Assembly (NCBI RefSeq): GCF_000143085.1
Contig: NC_014315.1
Span: forward strand, 1,642,001-1,706,000
Direction of reading: 5' to 3'
DNA: 64,000 nucleotides
Source of the DNA: Nitrosococcus watsonii C-113
GTDB lineage: Bacteria > Pseudomonadota > Gammaproteobacteria > Nitrosococcales > Nitrosococcaceae
Shown: positions 9,627 to 18,739 of the stretch, piece by piece
Layout: each line of letters begins with the position of its first letter
Numbering within the stretch: the stretch's first letter is position 1
Translations under genes and position numbers: made by a program
The notes under the pieces: model-generated
Database searches by the model: none
The model's input: only the letters and a program-made list of their open reading frames with translations
What the model was told of the DNA's origin: nothing

Positions 9627-10130
9627 CTAATAGTAGCCTCTAGGTTTCCAATAGGGATAAGGATAATAGGCAGGAGGATAATTTCTAGGCTTCCAAAGAT
9701 GATATTTTTTTACTTGTAACAGGGGAAGCAAAGGCTTTTCTTCCCCTTTTTTTATTAACTTTTCTATGGAACCATAGACGGTCATATCCCGCCCTGGCCG
9801 GTAAATCTCTGGGTCCAGAAAACCGTCCACCCAAGCCAGAAATCGCCCCAACTCAACATGTATTTCCCTTGGCCGGCTGTCGCTCTCCAATGGCCGGGCA
9901 ATAATCTCTATTATGGTATGCTCTTTTTTATTCTGAATACCCGCAATTGTGCCGCCCCACCGCACATAGCTGCCTTGATAATAAGCGATATCCTCTCGCA
10001 CCGCGCTTAGACTAGGACTTCCCAATAGGGGCTGTTGGACCAGGGGGGGGAATTGGCTCGCGCATCCGCCAAGAACAAAAAAGATAATAGTAAGCACTAT
10101 TTTATCAATGGAGCAGCAGCTTTCTTGCAC
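9627..10130 (-). CDS. Slp family outer-membrane lipoprotein
   Basis: The 167-residue product carries a lipoprotein signal with lipobox LGGC (acylated Cys near residue 23) and the Slp-family core (YQGSYVRWGGTIAGIQN, then RPGRDMTVYGSIE). Family members are starvation- or stress-induced outer-membrane lipoproteins of unknown mechanism. The C-terminal tail is unusually rich in Tyr and Pro (YPPAYYPYPYWKPRGYY). The annotated start is a GTG at 10130; an internal GTG about 11 codons later is an alternative. The gene stands alone on the minus strand between nirK and lysS. Confidence 0.8.
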   Translation of the reverse strand: MQESCCSIDKIVLTIIFFVLGGCASQFPPLVQQPLLGSPSLSAVREDIAYYQGSYVRWGGTIAGIQNKKEHTIIEIIARPLESDSRPREIHVELGRFLAWVDGFLDPEIYRPGRDMTVYGSIEKLIKKGEEKPLLPLLQVKKYHLWKPRNYPPAYYPYPYWKPRGYY

Positions 10131-10192
10131 TCAAATACTCGCTAACAAATAGCAGGTAATCCTTACCTTTCCCCTTGTTATTGAGGAAATCA

Positions 10193-12118
10193 TCATGCTC
10201 CAACCTCATATTCTCTATATACCACGGGCTTTATAGCAGTCCCTATGCTAATCCCGAAAAGCCGGTTCATTCCATCCAGGAACTCTTTTCCTTGAGCTTC
10301 AAGGGAGGCGACGGCTGAGTCTAATACGCTCTCCTCGCCCTCAAAATCCCTAAGTAGTACGCGCAGCCTATAGGTTTTTTTATCCGCTAACATCACCTGG
10401 AGTTCAATGACCCCCTTCCCCTTTATCTCTCCTAGCATATCTGGTGCATCCTTCGCGGAGATTAAGGCGTTTACCTTATAGTCAGCTTTTGCACTCAGAG
10501 TTTGCCCCCTATGTTTGCTCAACCAATCCTCGCATTCTTTTACCGATATTCCACTTTCGCGCCAAAAAGCATCCCGGGAAAAATTAACCTCCAGGAATCG
10601 CTGCACTAAGAATTCCCTGTCAAGATACACAAATAACGCACCGCCCTTGGGTCCCTGCGGCTGATCAAGTAAGACTCGGTAAATAGCCGTAAAAGCGCTT
10701 TTCTGGTCAAGGGGTGTTAAGCGGGCGGTATCAAAAATAAGCTTTTGGTAAGCTTCCTCTCCTGGTGAGTCTTTGGGAAAATTTTCCCCCAAAAGATGCA
10801 AGAAAGCCCGTTGGGAATGACTCAATTCAGCGGCCGCGGCAGGTAGATTCGCCTGAAGCTCTATGCGATCTTCCTCCGAGGCATAGTTATCGAGCCAATA
10901 GGCCGCCGCTGATAATCGTTTTTTTAGATTCTCTTTATCTTGTCCAGTCAGCCCCTCTTCGGTCCTTTTTTGAATTTCATATTCCACGTCGATATGGGGC
11001 AGTTGCAGCAAGGCAATCAGCAATTGAAATCCGATTGGATGGTAAGCGGTGGAAGCCGGATCGACTTCAATCATCCGCAACATTTTTTTCTCAGAAGGAG
11101 CCTGTTCCCGTCGCGCCTTCTGGACCAGCCGGTCATGTTCATTAAACAACCTGACGATATACTCAAAGTCCGTGGAAAAATTGACCGTTCTTTTAGGCGG
11201 GGTCCGCACTATCAGAAATCTCAGTATCTCGGGCGGAAGAAAATGGGCTATCTCCCTAGCCGCCATACCCACCCCCTTGGAAGAGCTCATTTTAGCCCCA
11301 CTGACCAGGAAGAACTCATAGGGCACGTTCAACGGCGGCGAGTCGCCAAAGATTTCCTTCAGGCAACGGGCGGCCACATCACGGGAACCGCCTTTGGTGC
11401 AGTGATCCTTACCGGCACCCTCTATGGTAATGCCAAAGGTATGCCATTTTGCCGTCCATTCCAGCTTCCACGGCAACTTACCACGGCCATCAAAGGGAGA
11501 GACTTTTCCCTGGTGCCCGCATCCCTGAGCCCAGCTCACCAAATCAGTTTTACAATGGTAAGTCACTTCCTTGCCATCGTAAGCTGTTACCGCCGTAGTA
11601 CCAATCTTGCCACAATGCTCGCAGATTACTTGGAATGGATACCAATCCTCGGGCCGGGCCGCGTGGCTGACTTCCGCGTAGATCTTACGAACCACATCAG
11701 ACTTTTTTAAAATGGCGTCAATAGCTTGATTAAATCGTCCCGAGCGATAAATATCCCGCATTCTATATACTTGAGCCTCAACCCCAAGCTCCGGAAAAAT
11801 ATTCAAAAACTCGGAGATATAGTGATCCGCCAAATCCGTGGCCTTAGAACCAGCAGGGGCCGGTATGTTACAAAGGGGATACCCCATATATGCCTGCAAG
11901 GAAGAGGCTGCATCGGCGGGGAGACCGTCCAAGGGATCGTAGTCATCAATACCATACTGGTAGATGGCTTCCACCCCCTTATCCCGTAATGCACGATAAA
12001 TAGCATCATGAATTAAAACACCCCGTAAGGAACCCACATGCACCCTACCTGAAGGGGTTTTAGAGTCATTGATGAGTTGGGGGCCCGTCAGTCCCTCAAT
12101 GATTTTTTCGAACCACAT
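10193..12118 (-). CDS. lysS: Class I lysyl-tRNA synthetase
   Basis: This is a Rossmann-fold (class I) LysRS, the archaeal/spirochaete-type enzyme, which charges tRNA-Lys. The HIGH-like motif is HVGSLRG and the KMSKS motif is KMSSSKG. Cys pairs (CEHCG, then C and CGHQG) suggest a zinc-binding insertion. I prefer the ATG at 12118 (MWFEKIIEGLTGPQL, 641 residues), because the 21 residues encoded upstream from 12181 do not look like family sequence, but neither start has a strong RBS. Most bacteria use the unrelated class II enzyme. Whether a class II copy also exists here cannot be told from this window. Confidence 0.9.
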   Translation of the reverse strand: MWFEKIIEGLTGPQLINDSKTPSGRVHVGSLRGVLIHDAIYRALRDKGVEAIYQYGIDDYDPLDGLPADAASSLQAYMGYPLCNIPAPAGSKATDLADHYISEFLNIFPELGVEAQVYRMRDIYRSGRFNQAIDAILKKSDVVRKIYAEVSHAARPEDWYPFQVICEHCGKIGTTAVTAYDGKEVTYHCKTDLVSWAQGCGHQGKVSPFDGRGKLPWKLEWTAKWHTFGITIEGAGKDHCTKGGSRDVAARCLKEIFGDSPPLNVPYEFFLVSGAKMSSSKGVGMAAREIAHFLPPEILRFLIVRTPPKRTVNFSTDFEYIVRLFNEHDRLVQKARREQAPSEKKMLRMIEVDPASTAYHPIGFQLLIALLQLPHIDVEYEIQKRTEEGLTGQDKENLKKRLSAAAYWLDNYASEEDRIELQANLPAAAAELSHSQRAFLHLLGENFPKDSPGEEAYQKLIFDTARLTPLDQKSAFTAIYRVLLDQPQGPKGGALFVYLDREFLVQRFLEVNFSRDAFWRESGISVKECEDWLSKHRGQTLSAKADYKVNALISAKDAPDMLGEIKGKGVIELQVMLADKKTYRLRVLLRDFEGEESVLDSAVASLEAQGKEFLDGMNRLFGISIGTAIKPVVYREYEVGA

Positions 12119-12245
12119 AAAATTGCCTGATTTTTCCTTTCTAAAATCGCTTTCACGCCCAAGAAAGTCTAATAATATCATTTCTCTGGGGTGCCCAAAC
12201 CAAGCAGGGAATCCTCTTCAAACTTTTCAAATCGGAGCGTCCCAT

Positions 12246-14090
12246 CTAACGCTGAGAATCCAACGCCTGATCCAAATTAAAGGCCGCCGTGATCAACGCC
12301 AAATGGGTAAATGCCTGGGGAAAATTGCCAAGGGCTTCGCCGCTATAACCCGTTTCTTCAGCATATAAGCCAAGGTGATTGGCGTAACCCAGCATACGCT
12401 CGAATATCAACCGGGCTTCCTCAAGCCGGGGTGGATGATGACGCCCGGCGCGGGTGAGGGCTTCTACCAGCCAAAAAGTGCAGATATTGAAGGTCCCTTC
12501 ATCCCCCTCCAACCCATCCTCGGTTTCGTTGAGGTTATAGCGAAAGACCAAGCTATTGGACACCAGTCCCCCTACCTCAGGGGGTTTAAGGATGGCGTCC
12601 AGTGTCTTTAGCATCCGGGGATCGGTAGGAGAGAGAAACAGCATTAAAGGCAGGGTCAGATTGGCCGCATCCAACGCCTTGTTTTGGTAATGCTGGACAA
12701 AGGCTTGCCGTTCAGGGCACCAGCCTTTGTCCATAATCTCTAGATAAATCTGATTACGCACCTTTAACCAACGATCCTGATCGGCCGGAAAGGAGCGTTG
12801 CTGGGCGAGGCGCAGCGCCCGATCGATGGCCACCCAGCACATGAGCTTGGAGTAGACAAAATGCTTATGTCCCCCACGAACTTCCCAAATCCCGGCATCC
12901 GGCTGTTGCCAATTCTCGCAAACCCAATCAACCAATCGCCGCAAGCGAACCCACAAATCATTGGAAATCGGCGCGCCATATTTATTATGCAAATAGACCG
13001 CATCCATCAATTCCCCATAGATATCTAATTGGAGTTGACGATAAGCGGCATTCCCAACCCGTACTGGCCGGGAGCCGCAATAACCTTCCAGATGATCCAG
13101 GATCTCCTCGGGAATCTCAGAACTCCCGTCCACCCGGTACATAATCTGCAAGGGGCGCTCCACGGATACTGCGGGGCCGGGGCAGAGACTCTCGATGAAT
13201 TGCATAAAACACTCCGCCTCCTCGGTAAACCCGATTCTTAACAGGGCATAGACGGTAAAGGCCGAGTCTCTGATCCAGGTATAGCGATAATCCCAGTTGC
13301 GCACTCCCCCTAAATCCTCGGGCAAACTACAGGTAGGAGCCGCCACAATAGCTCCGCTAGGCTCAAAGGTTAAAAGCTTAAGCGCCAAAGCAGAACGATG
13401 CACCATTTCACGCCAGCGCCCTTGATAGGTACATTTACCTAGCCACCGTCTCCAATAGAGCACCGTCCGCCGAAAACTGGCTTCTGTCTCGGTTACCGAG
13501 AGGCAAGGAGCGCAACGGGATTGGCTGGTAATTTGATGCAAAATAAAAACAGCCGTTTCACCCTGGTTTAACGTAAATTCCGCTTCGACTCCTTCCCCAT
13601 CTCGTTGCAGCGGAACTCTCGCTGACAAGGCCAAATTTAAGTCTTTTGAATAAAATTCAGCGCCATTGTCCACCAGGACCGTAGTATGCTCATCACGGGC
13701 AAAATTAAAGGCGGGATGGCACGTTAATCGCAACCGGCTGCGGCCCCGAACCGCGGTGACACGGCGAACCAACTGATGAAAATGGGGTTCACCGGGGGCA
13801 GCCTTGCTGACTGGCATAAAATCAGTCACTTCAATGGCCCCCTCCGGAGCCAGAAAACGAGTCACCAGGACATTGGTTTCAGGCCAGTAAAACTGTTTGC
13901 ACTTAGCCCCATTATCTATCGACGCAATCTGAAACCGACCACCCTTCTTATCATCAAGCAGCGCCGCAAAGACGCTGGGAGAATCAAAATGGGGAATACA
14001 GAGCCAATCAATGGAGCCATTAATCCCCACCAGCGCCGCTGTCCGCAGATCGCCAATCATTCCATAATTTTCGATAGGTTGGTAAGCCAT
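12246..14090 (-). CDS. Glycoside hydrolase family 15 protein (glucoamylase/trehalase-like)
   Basis: The 614-residue product matches the GH15 layout: an N-terminal beta-sandwich-like domain beginning [20 protein letters not shown], followed by an (alpha/alpha)6 barrel. Typical barrel motifs are visible ([39 protein letters not shown] and [16 protein letters not shown]). Members hydrolyse alpha-glucans or trehalose and often accompany trehalose metabolism in bacteria. No signal peptide is visible, so a cytoplasmic role in glycogen or trehalose turnover is likely. The ATG at 14090 has AGGA about ten bases upstream. It is not obviously co-transcribed with lysS, from which it is separated by about 130 bp. 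Confidence 0.9.
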   Translation of the reverse strand: MAYQPIENYGMIGDLRTAALVGINGSIDWLCIPHFDSPSVFAALLDDKKGGRFQIASIDNGAKCKQFYWPETNVLVTRFLAPEGAIEVTDFMPVSKAAPGEPHFHQLVRRVTAVRGRSRLRLTCHPAFNFARDEHTTVLVDNGAEFYSKDLNLALSARVPLQRDGEGVEAEFTLNQGETAVFILHQITSQSRCAPCLSVTETEASFRRTVLYWRRWLGKCTYQGRWREMVHRSALALKLLTFEPSGAIVAAPTCSLPEDLGGVRNWDYRYTWIRDSAFTVYALLRIGFTEEAECFMQFIESLCPGPAVSVERPLQIMYRVDGSSEIPEEILDHLEGYCGSRPVRVGNAAYRQLQLDIYGELMDAVYLHNKYGAPISNDLWVRLRRLVDWVCENWQQPDAGIWEVRGGHKHFVYSKLMCWVAIDRALRLAQQRSFPADQDRWLKVRNQIYLEIMDKGWCPERQAFVQHYQNKALDAANLTLPLMLFLSPTDPRMLKTLDAILKPPEVGGLVSNSLVFRYNLNETEDGLEGDEGTFNICTFWLVEALTRAGRHHPPRLEEARLIFERMLGYANHLGLYAEETGYSGEALGNFPQAFTHLALITAAFNLDQALDSQR

Positions 14091-14396
14091 AGGGTAATAT
14101 CCTGCTTAAATTCCGAATCATCAAAAGGCCGCAGAAGCAACCGCTAGAAGATGTGCCCATTGCCCCCCGTTGGTAGCTTCTAATGGACAAATCTCTTCCA
14201 GCAACATACCTCATACGCCAAACTCTATTCTCTGCCAGCAGATAAATTTGATTTTTACGCTACCATTGCTGGCAATCTAGTGCAGTATTTTCTATCCTTT
14301 TTATTAGTAAAGTTAAAATAACGCTATCCCATAGCAACCCACTATGCCACACCGCATCGAGTTATCAAACATAACCCTATACCAGGAGTTACATTG
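14091..14396. other. Divergent intergenic region
   Basis: This 306-bp stretch separates the divergently read GH15 gene and the shortened mmgE/prpD gene. It must hold promoters for both, but I see no convincing consensus box, repeat or small gene. Confidence 0.4.
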
Positions 14397-14993
14397 ATGA
14401 CGCAGGTCGAGCAACTGGCTGAGTTCACTAGCCGGGCTTCTTACCAAGACCTCTCGGAAGCCGCCCGCCAACAGCTCAAAATTCGCGTATTAGATTCCCT
14501 AACCTGCGGAATTGGCGCCTTGGAAGGCGAGCCTATACAGATGCTTCGCTTCTATCTATATGAAGTTGGAGGGTCAGGATTGTGTACTTTAATGGCCACC
14601 AAGGAACGGGCCGCGCCCGCTCGGGCCGCTTTTTATAATGGGTCCTTAATCCGTTATCTCGACTACAATGATAGCTATCTGGCCGCCGGGGAAACCTGCC
14701 ATCCGAGCGATAATCTAAGCGCCGTAAAGGTGACCGTGAGTCGGCGCGGCATTTCCCGTGGAAAGCGCCGGGTTAAGGACTCCACCGGCCGCACGGTCAC
14801 CCTCCATAATGGGCGGGAACTGGTGAAAGAAAAGCAAGATTATGTGGGCTTTCATAGCCGCCCTATGACCTGGGAGAGCATTATCCAAAAATACAACCAA
14901 CTCACCCACCCTTATGCGGAGATACCGCTCCGCAGAGCCATTATTCACGCCGTCGCCCAGCTTGAGCACATGCAGCGCCAGGAATTTGGGTAA
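14397..14993 (+). pseudogene. MmgE/PrpD family protein remnant with large in-frame internal deletion
   Basis: The first ~109 codons encode the N terminus of an MmgE/PrpD-type dehydratase (FTSRASYQDLSEAARQQLKIRVLDSLTCGIGAL, then RYLDYNDSYLA). From about residue 110 the protein continues as the extreme C-terminal family region (GRTVTLHNGRELV..., PMTWESIIQKYNQL). Family members are around 450-480 residues; this one is 198, so roughly 250 central residues are missing without a frameshift. The junction is near HPSDNLSA/VKVTV. The start is the ATG at 14397, with AGGAG nine bases upstream. It may still be translated, but the catalytic core is absent. Confidence 0.8.
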
Positions 14994-15107
14994 ACTAGGA
15001 ACTTTGAGGGCAGGTACTAACTATACTAGAGAAGTAACTTTGGAAAAAACTTAAGAGACTATTTTTAGTCATATTTTAAATATGCGCTTAATTGAGGAAG
15101 CGACGCC

Positions 15108-15317
15108 ATGACTGACTCCCATAACCGCGACCCACGGGTATTTTCTAGCGAACCCAAACTCAACTGTGATGTTTGCCTGAAAGAAATTCCACAATCAGAA
15201 GCCCAAAGCGCTGAAGCGGAGGAATATGTGCGCTGGTTTTGTGGCCTGGAATGCTATGAGCAATGGAGAAACGACAAAGAAAACAAGAAAAACCCGGAGG
15301 AGAAGAAAGAAACCTGA
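15108..15317 (+). CDS. Small zinc-ribbon-like protein, DUF3330 family
   Basis: A 69-residue protein with one CDVCLKEIP motif and a second Cys pair in FCGLECYEQW, a plausible single zinc site. The spacing and the word CDVCLKEIP match the DUF3330 type. The C terminus is very charged (Lys/Glu-rich). A GAGGAAG ribosome binding site precedes the ATG. Function is unknown; the size suggests an accessory or regulatory metal-binding protein. It lies 70 bp before the DOPA-dioxygenase-like gene and could share its transcript. Confidence 0.7.
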   Translation: MTDSHNRDPRVFSSEPKLNCDVCLKEIPQSEAQSAEAEEYVRWFCGLECYEQWRNDKENKKNPEEKKET

Positions 15318-15387
15318 GTCCGCTTGCCGACAAGCAGGTCCGAATATACGGGATCGCAAGGATGGATTATTATCAGGCAAAGATTAA

Positions 15388-15741
15388 ATGAAAAAAACTA
15401 AAAGACCAGTTAACTCTCATAATGCCTACCATGCGCACGTATATTTTGAGAAAGAAACTTTAGATTTTGCCTCTTCACTGTGTAAAGAGGCGGGAGAACG
15501 ATTCAATCTCAAAGTTGGTCGTATTCATAAAAAGCTGGTTGGGCCCCATCCAAAGTGGAGTTGCCAGATCACATTTGGTTCAAAGGATTTTGATAAGCTT
15601 ATTCCCTGGCTGGAAGAAAATCGAAACGGCCTTACCATCCTAGTACACGCCCTGTCTGGGAATGACTTAGAAGACCACACCCTCTATGCCTACTGGCTAG
15701 GGGAAAGCGTTGAACTCGATTTATCAATATTTGCCAAATAA
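15388..15741 (+). CDS. DOPA 4,5-dioxygenase family protein
   Basis: The 117-residue product matches the small DOPA 4,5-dioxygenase-like family: an N-terminal YHAHVYFEKET motif with candidate metal ligands, and the central LVGPHPKWSCQITF stretch. In fungi and plants related enzymes cleave catechol rings extradiol-fashion. Bacterial members are widespread and mostly of unknown substrate. No signal peptide is present. The gene follows the small zinc-ribbon protein on the same strand. Confidence 0.8.
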   Translation: MKKTKRPVNSHNAYHAHVYFEKETLDFASSLCKEAGERFNLKVGRIHKKLVGPHPKWSCQITFGSKDFDKLIPWLEENRNGLTILVHALSGNDLEDHTLYAYWLGESVELDLSIFAK

Positions 15742-15953
15742 CTCCACTATTGAATTCCATGCAGCCTATGAAAAAAACCTAAAAATGTAGTGTGATCATT
15801 TTTCCGGCTAATCCTTGCTCTATCAATACGGCCTTTCTCAACTAGCGGATCGGAACCGATCTCAGGCTCACCGTAGGGACTGAATACCTTGCTGCCATAG
15901 ACATGGAGGGTATCGTTTAATCGGGGACTATTTAAATTTTTAAGAAAAACCCT

Positions 15954-17090
15954 ATGCTGAGGAAAACCCACATTTTTTGGCTACTGGCACTCATCGCAAT
16001 AGGAATCGGTAGCACGCAGTGGTTGCAAAACAATGAACCAGCCTTGGAGTCCCAAGGGGGAATTCCCTTAGCGGAACTGCTGGGCGGGGGGGAAGGATTT
16101 GCCCGGGTAGAAGCCCCCTGGCAATTCTCTTTCCCCAGGGATCACGGCGCCCACTCCCGCTACCGGACGGAATCCTGGCATTTCACGGGCCATTTGGCCT
16201 CGGAACAGGAAGAACATTTCGGCTTTCAACTCAGCTTTTTCCGGGTGGGCCTAAAACCGCCGGAAACCCCCGCCCGTCCCTCAAAGTGGGGAACGAAGGA
16301 GGTTTACCGCGGCCATTTTGCCCTGACCGACGTCAGCCAAGAGCGTTTCCACGCCTTTGAGCGTTTTAGCCGGGCCGCCCTGGGGCTGAGCGGAGGGGAC
16401 TCATCGCCTACCCAAGTGTGGGTGGAGAACTGGCGCATCCAGGCCCTGGAAGGAGAAAACGCCAATTTCCGCCTACGGGCGACCGCCGATGGCGCGAGTA
16501 TCGACCTGACTTTACGCAGCCTTAAACCGCCTCTCCTTCCTGGCGGCGATTCCTCTGGGCAGGCCGGCGTCTTTTACGGCTACCAGCTCACGCGCCTAGC
16601 AGCCCAGGGCACCATCCAGCGAGACAACCGGATCTACCCTGTAAAAGGTTTAGCCTCGCTAGATCGGGCTTGGGGAGCAGTACCCGTACCGGTCGGACCG
16701 GTAGTTTGGGATCGTTTTCTGCTGCAACTAGACGATGGCCGGGAACTGCTAGTTGTTCGACTCCGCCGACGAGATGGCAGCGGTACGCCCCTTAATAGCG
16801 GATTTCTGGTGGATCGCGCAGGTAAAATCCAATCCTTCAACTCCGAAGCGCTCACTATAGAAATAGTAGACTACTGGGAAAGTCCCAGAGATGGAACTTC
16901 TTATCCCGCCCGCTGGCGATTCCGCTTCCCCGCTCAGGGAATAGACTTTCGCCTGACCCCTACCGTGGCGGATCAGGAACTCAACCTTTTACTCCGCTAC
17001 TGGGGCGGATTAGTACAGGTCAGAGGACAGGAGAAAGGGAAAAAGATACAAGGACAAGGTTATGTGGAGTTGACCGGCTACGGAACATAA
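15954..17090 (+). CDS. CrtC-like lipocalin-domain protein, membrane-anchored or exported
   Basis: A 378-residue protein with an N-terminal hydrophobic anchor or signal (IFWLLALIAIGIGSTQWL). Two CrtC/AttH-like lipocalin domains follow, recognisable from FSFPRDHGAHSRYRTESWHFTGHL and from the Trp-Gly motif LASLDRAWGAVP. In many proteobacteria such proteins are encoded beside an ABC transporter of the MacB/LolC type. Here no transporter is adjacent, and the next gene encodes a di-heme cytochrome 19 bp downstream, so the pair may be co-transcribed. True carotenoid hydratase activity is not implied. Confidence 0.8.
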   Translation: MLRKTHIFWLLALIAIGIGSTQWLQNNEPALESQGGIPLAELLGGGEGFARVEAPWQFSFPRDHGAHSRYRTESWHFTGHLASEQEEHFGFQLSFFRVGLKPPETPARPSKWGTKEVYRGHFALTDVSQERFHAFERFSRAALGLSGGDSSPTQVWVENWRIQALEGENANFRLRATADGASIDLTLRSLKPPLLPGGDSSGQAGVFYGYQLTRLAAQGTIQRDNRIYPVKGLASLDRAWGAVPVPVGPVVWDRFLLQLDDGRELLVVRLRRRDGSGTPLNSGFLVDRAGKIQSFNSEALTIEIVDYWESPRDGTSYPARWRFRFPAQGIDFRLTPTVADQELNLLLRYWGGLVQVRGQEKGKKIQGQGYVELTGYGT

Positions 17091-17109
17091 AAAGCGCAAG
17101 ATTTTTGCT

Positions 17110-18591
17110 ATGATTAAAACTCATGTATTTCCACACAGCGTCGGGGGAAAGCAAGTGCAGCTTAAAAATCGCATTTACCAACCATGGGCCACAGTCGGTT
17201 TGGTTTTTTTATTGACTGCCTGCGGATCAGGCGAGGAATCCACATCCGAGTCCTCCTCGACCATCAAAGCGGCTTCTACCGGTTTTGTTCCGCCTGAACC
17301 CCAACGGCCGGGCGATCCGGATGCGGGCTACGAGGCCATCATCAATAAGGCTTACGTGACCTGCGGCATTCCCTATAATGCCTATAAGAAAAGCGATCTG
17401 GACCGCCCTCCCGAATATACCCTTCCAGGGCGGAAAGGGCCTAATGCTAAACTGCCCTACAACCAAACCTATTACCAAAACGCCGACGGCACCGAACTGG
17501 TGGTTAGCAATTGCCTCACCTGTCATGGCGGGGTCTTCAACGGCGAGCTCATTGTAGGACTAGGCAACGAAGCGGCGGACTTTACTGGCGATTCTGCGGC
17601 TGCCGCCGAACGCGTAGGCGTTTATGTCCAGGGGGAGAAAGAAACGGCTGCATGGCGTAAATGGGCCGATCGGGTCGCGGCCATCGCCCCTTATATGAAA
17701 ACCGAAGTCATAGGTGTTAATCCAGCCGTTAACTTGACCTGGGCCCTGTTTGCCCACCGGGATCCGGAAACCCTTGCCTGGTCCCAGGAACCCCTGCTAG
17801 AACCCCCGCTAAAAGAGCCTGTTCCCTTGAGCGTCCCCCCCTGGTGGCGGATGGAGAAAAAACATGCCATGTTTTACTCAGCAGGGGGCCGGGGCGATCA
17901 TGCCCGGATGATGATCCTAGCCTCTACCTTCTGCACGGACTCGGTGGAAGAGGCAAAAGCCATTGACTCCTACGCCCCGGATATTCGCGCCTATATTGCC
18001 TCTCTGGAATCCCCTACCTATCCTTTCCCCATTCATCAGGGGCGGGCTAAACAGGGCCAGGCCGTGTTCGAAACCCACTGTTCCCGTTGCCATGGTACCT
18101 ACGGCGACAACGAAAGTTACCCTAACCTGGTCATCCCGCTAGAGGAAATTGGCACAGACCCAGAATATGTCCAGGCGGCCATGGGAAAACAACTGAATCG
18201 TTTCGGCCATTGGCTGACGCAGTCCTTTTATGGCGAAAACTCCTATTTTGTCTTGCCTGCGGGGTACCTTGCCCCGCCCCTAGACGGCGTTTGGGCAACG
18301 GCTCCCTATCTGCACAACGGCTCCGTTCCCACCATGGAAGCCTTGCTGAAAAGTGACTTGCGGCCCACCTATTGGATCCGTACTTTTGATTCCAAGGATT
18401 ACAATGATAAAACCCTAGGCTGGCATTACACGGAACTCTCCTACGGCAAAGAAGGCGCAAAGAATCCTGACCAACGCCGACGTCTCTACGATACAACGCT
18501 GCGAGGATATGCCAATGGAGGCCATACGTTTGGGGATCAGTTGGCAGAAGAAGAACGGCGCCAGGTTTTAGAATATCTAAAAACTTTGTAG
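17110..18591 (+). CDS. Di-heme c-type cytochrome, probable lipoprotein
   Basis: The protein has two heme-binding motifs, CLTCH (NCLTCHGGVF) and CSRCH (HCSRCHGTYGDN), so it should bind two c-type hemes in the periplasm. A lipobox LLTAC follows a hydrophobic segment, suggesting anchoring by acylation. The ORF opens at 17110, but a GTG at 17155 preceded by GGGGAAA would give a more typical signal length. C-terminal sequence around PAGYLAPPLDGVWATAPYLH resembles cytochrome-c-peroxidase/thiol-oxidase-type cytochromes. Its redox partner is unknown; a respiratory role in the periplasm fits an ammonia oxidiser. Confidence 0.82.
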   Translation: MIKTHVFPHSVGGKQVQLKNRIYQPWATVGLVFLLTACGSGEESTSESSSTIKAASTGFVPPEPQRPGDPDAGYEAIINKAYVTCGIPYNAYKKSDLDRPPEYTLPGRKGPNAKLPYNQTYYQNADGTELVVSNCLTCHGGVFNGELIVGLGNEAADFTGDSAAAAERVGVYVQGEKETAAWRKWADRVAAIAPYMKTEVIGVNPAVNLTWALFAHRDPETLAWSQEPLLEPPLKEPVPLSVPPWWRMEKKHAMFYSAGGRGDHARMMILASTFCTDSVEEAKAIDSYAPDIRAYIASLESPTYPFPIHQGRAKQGQAVFETHCSRCHGTYGDNESYPNLVIPLEEIGTDPEYVQAAMGKQLNRFGHWLTQSFYGENSYFVLPAGYLAPPLDGVWATAPYLHNGSVPTMEALLKSDLRPTYWIRTFDSKDYNDKTLGWHYTELSYGKEGAKNPDQRRRLYDTTLRGYANGGHTFGDQLAEEERRQVLEYLKTL

Positions 18592-18622
18592 TTCTGTTAA
18601 TTCCCCTATATAAAATTTCATG

Positions 18623-18649
18623 GGGCTTGGTTCGAAGTTAGTCAAGCCC
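18623..18649 (+). terminator. Weak terminator-like hairpin after cytochrome gene
   Basis: A 7-bp stem (gggcttg at 18623-18629, caagccc at 18643-18649) is followed by ttt and an A-rich stretch rather than a full T run. Confidence 0.45.
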
Positions 18650-18739
18650 TTTAAAAAATATTGAAACAACATCTTCTTATTACCCTCTATCCTCGCTATC
18701 GAGGCATGAGGGAGCAGTCTGTAATAATCGCAAATCCTG

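Noticed and set aside
10765-11710. Plus-strand open frames of 126 and 256 codons opposite lysS
   Set aside because: They are shadows of the lysS coding frame with no RBS or protein-like composition.
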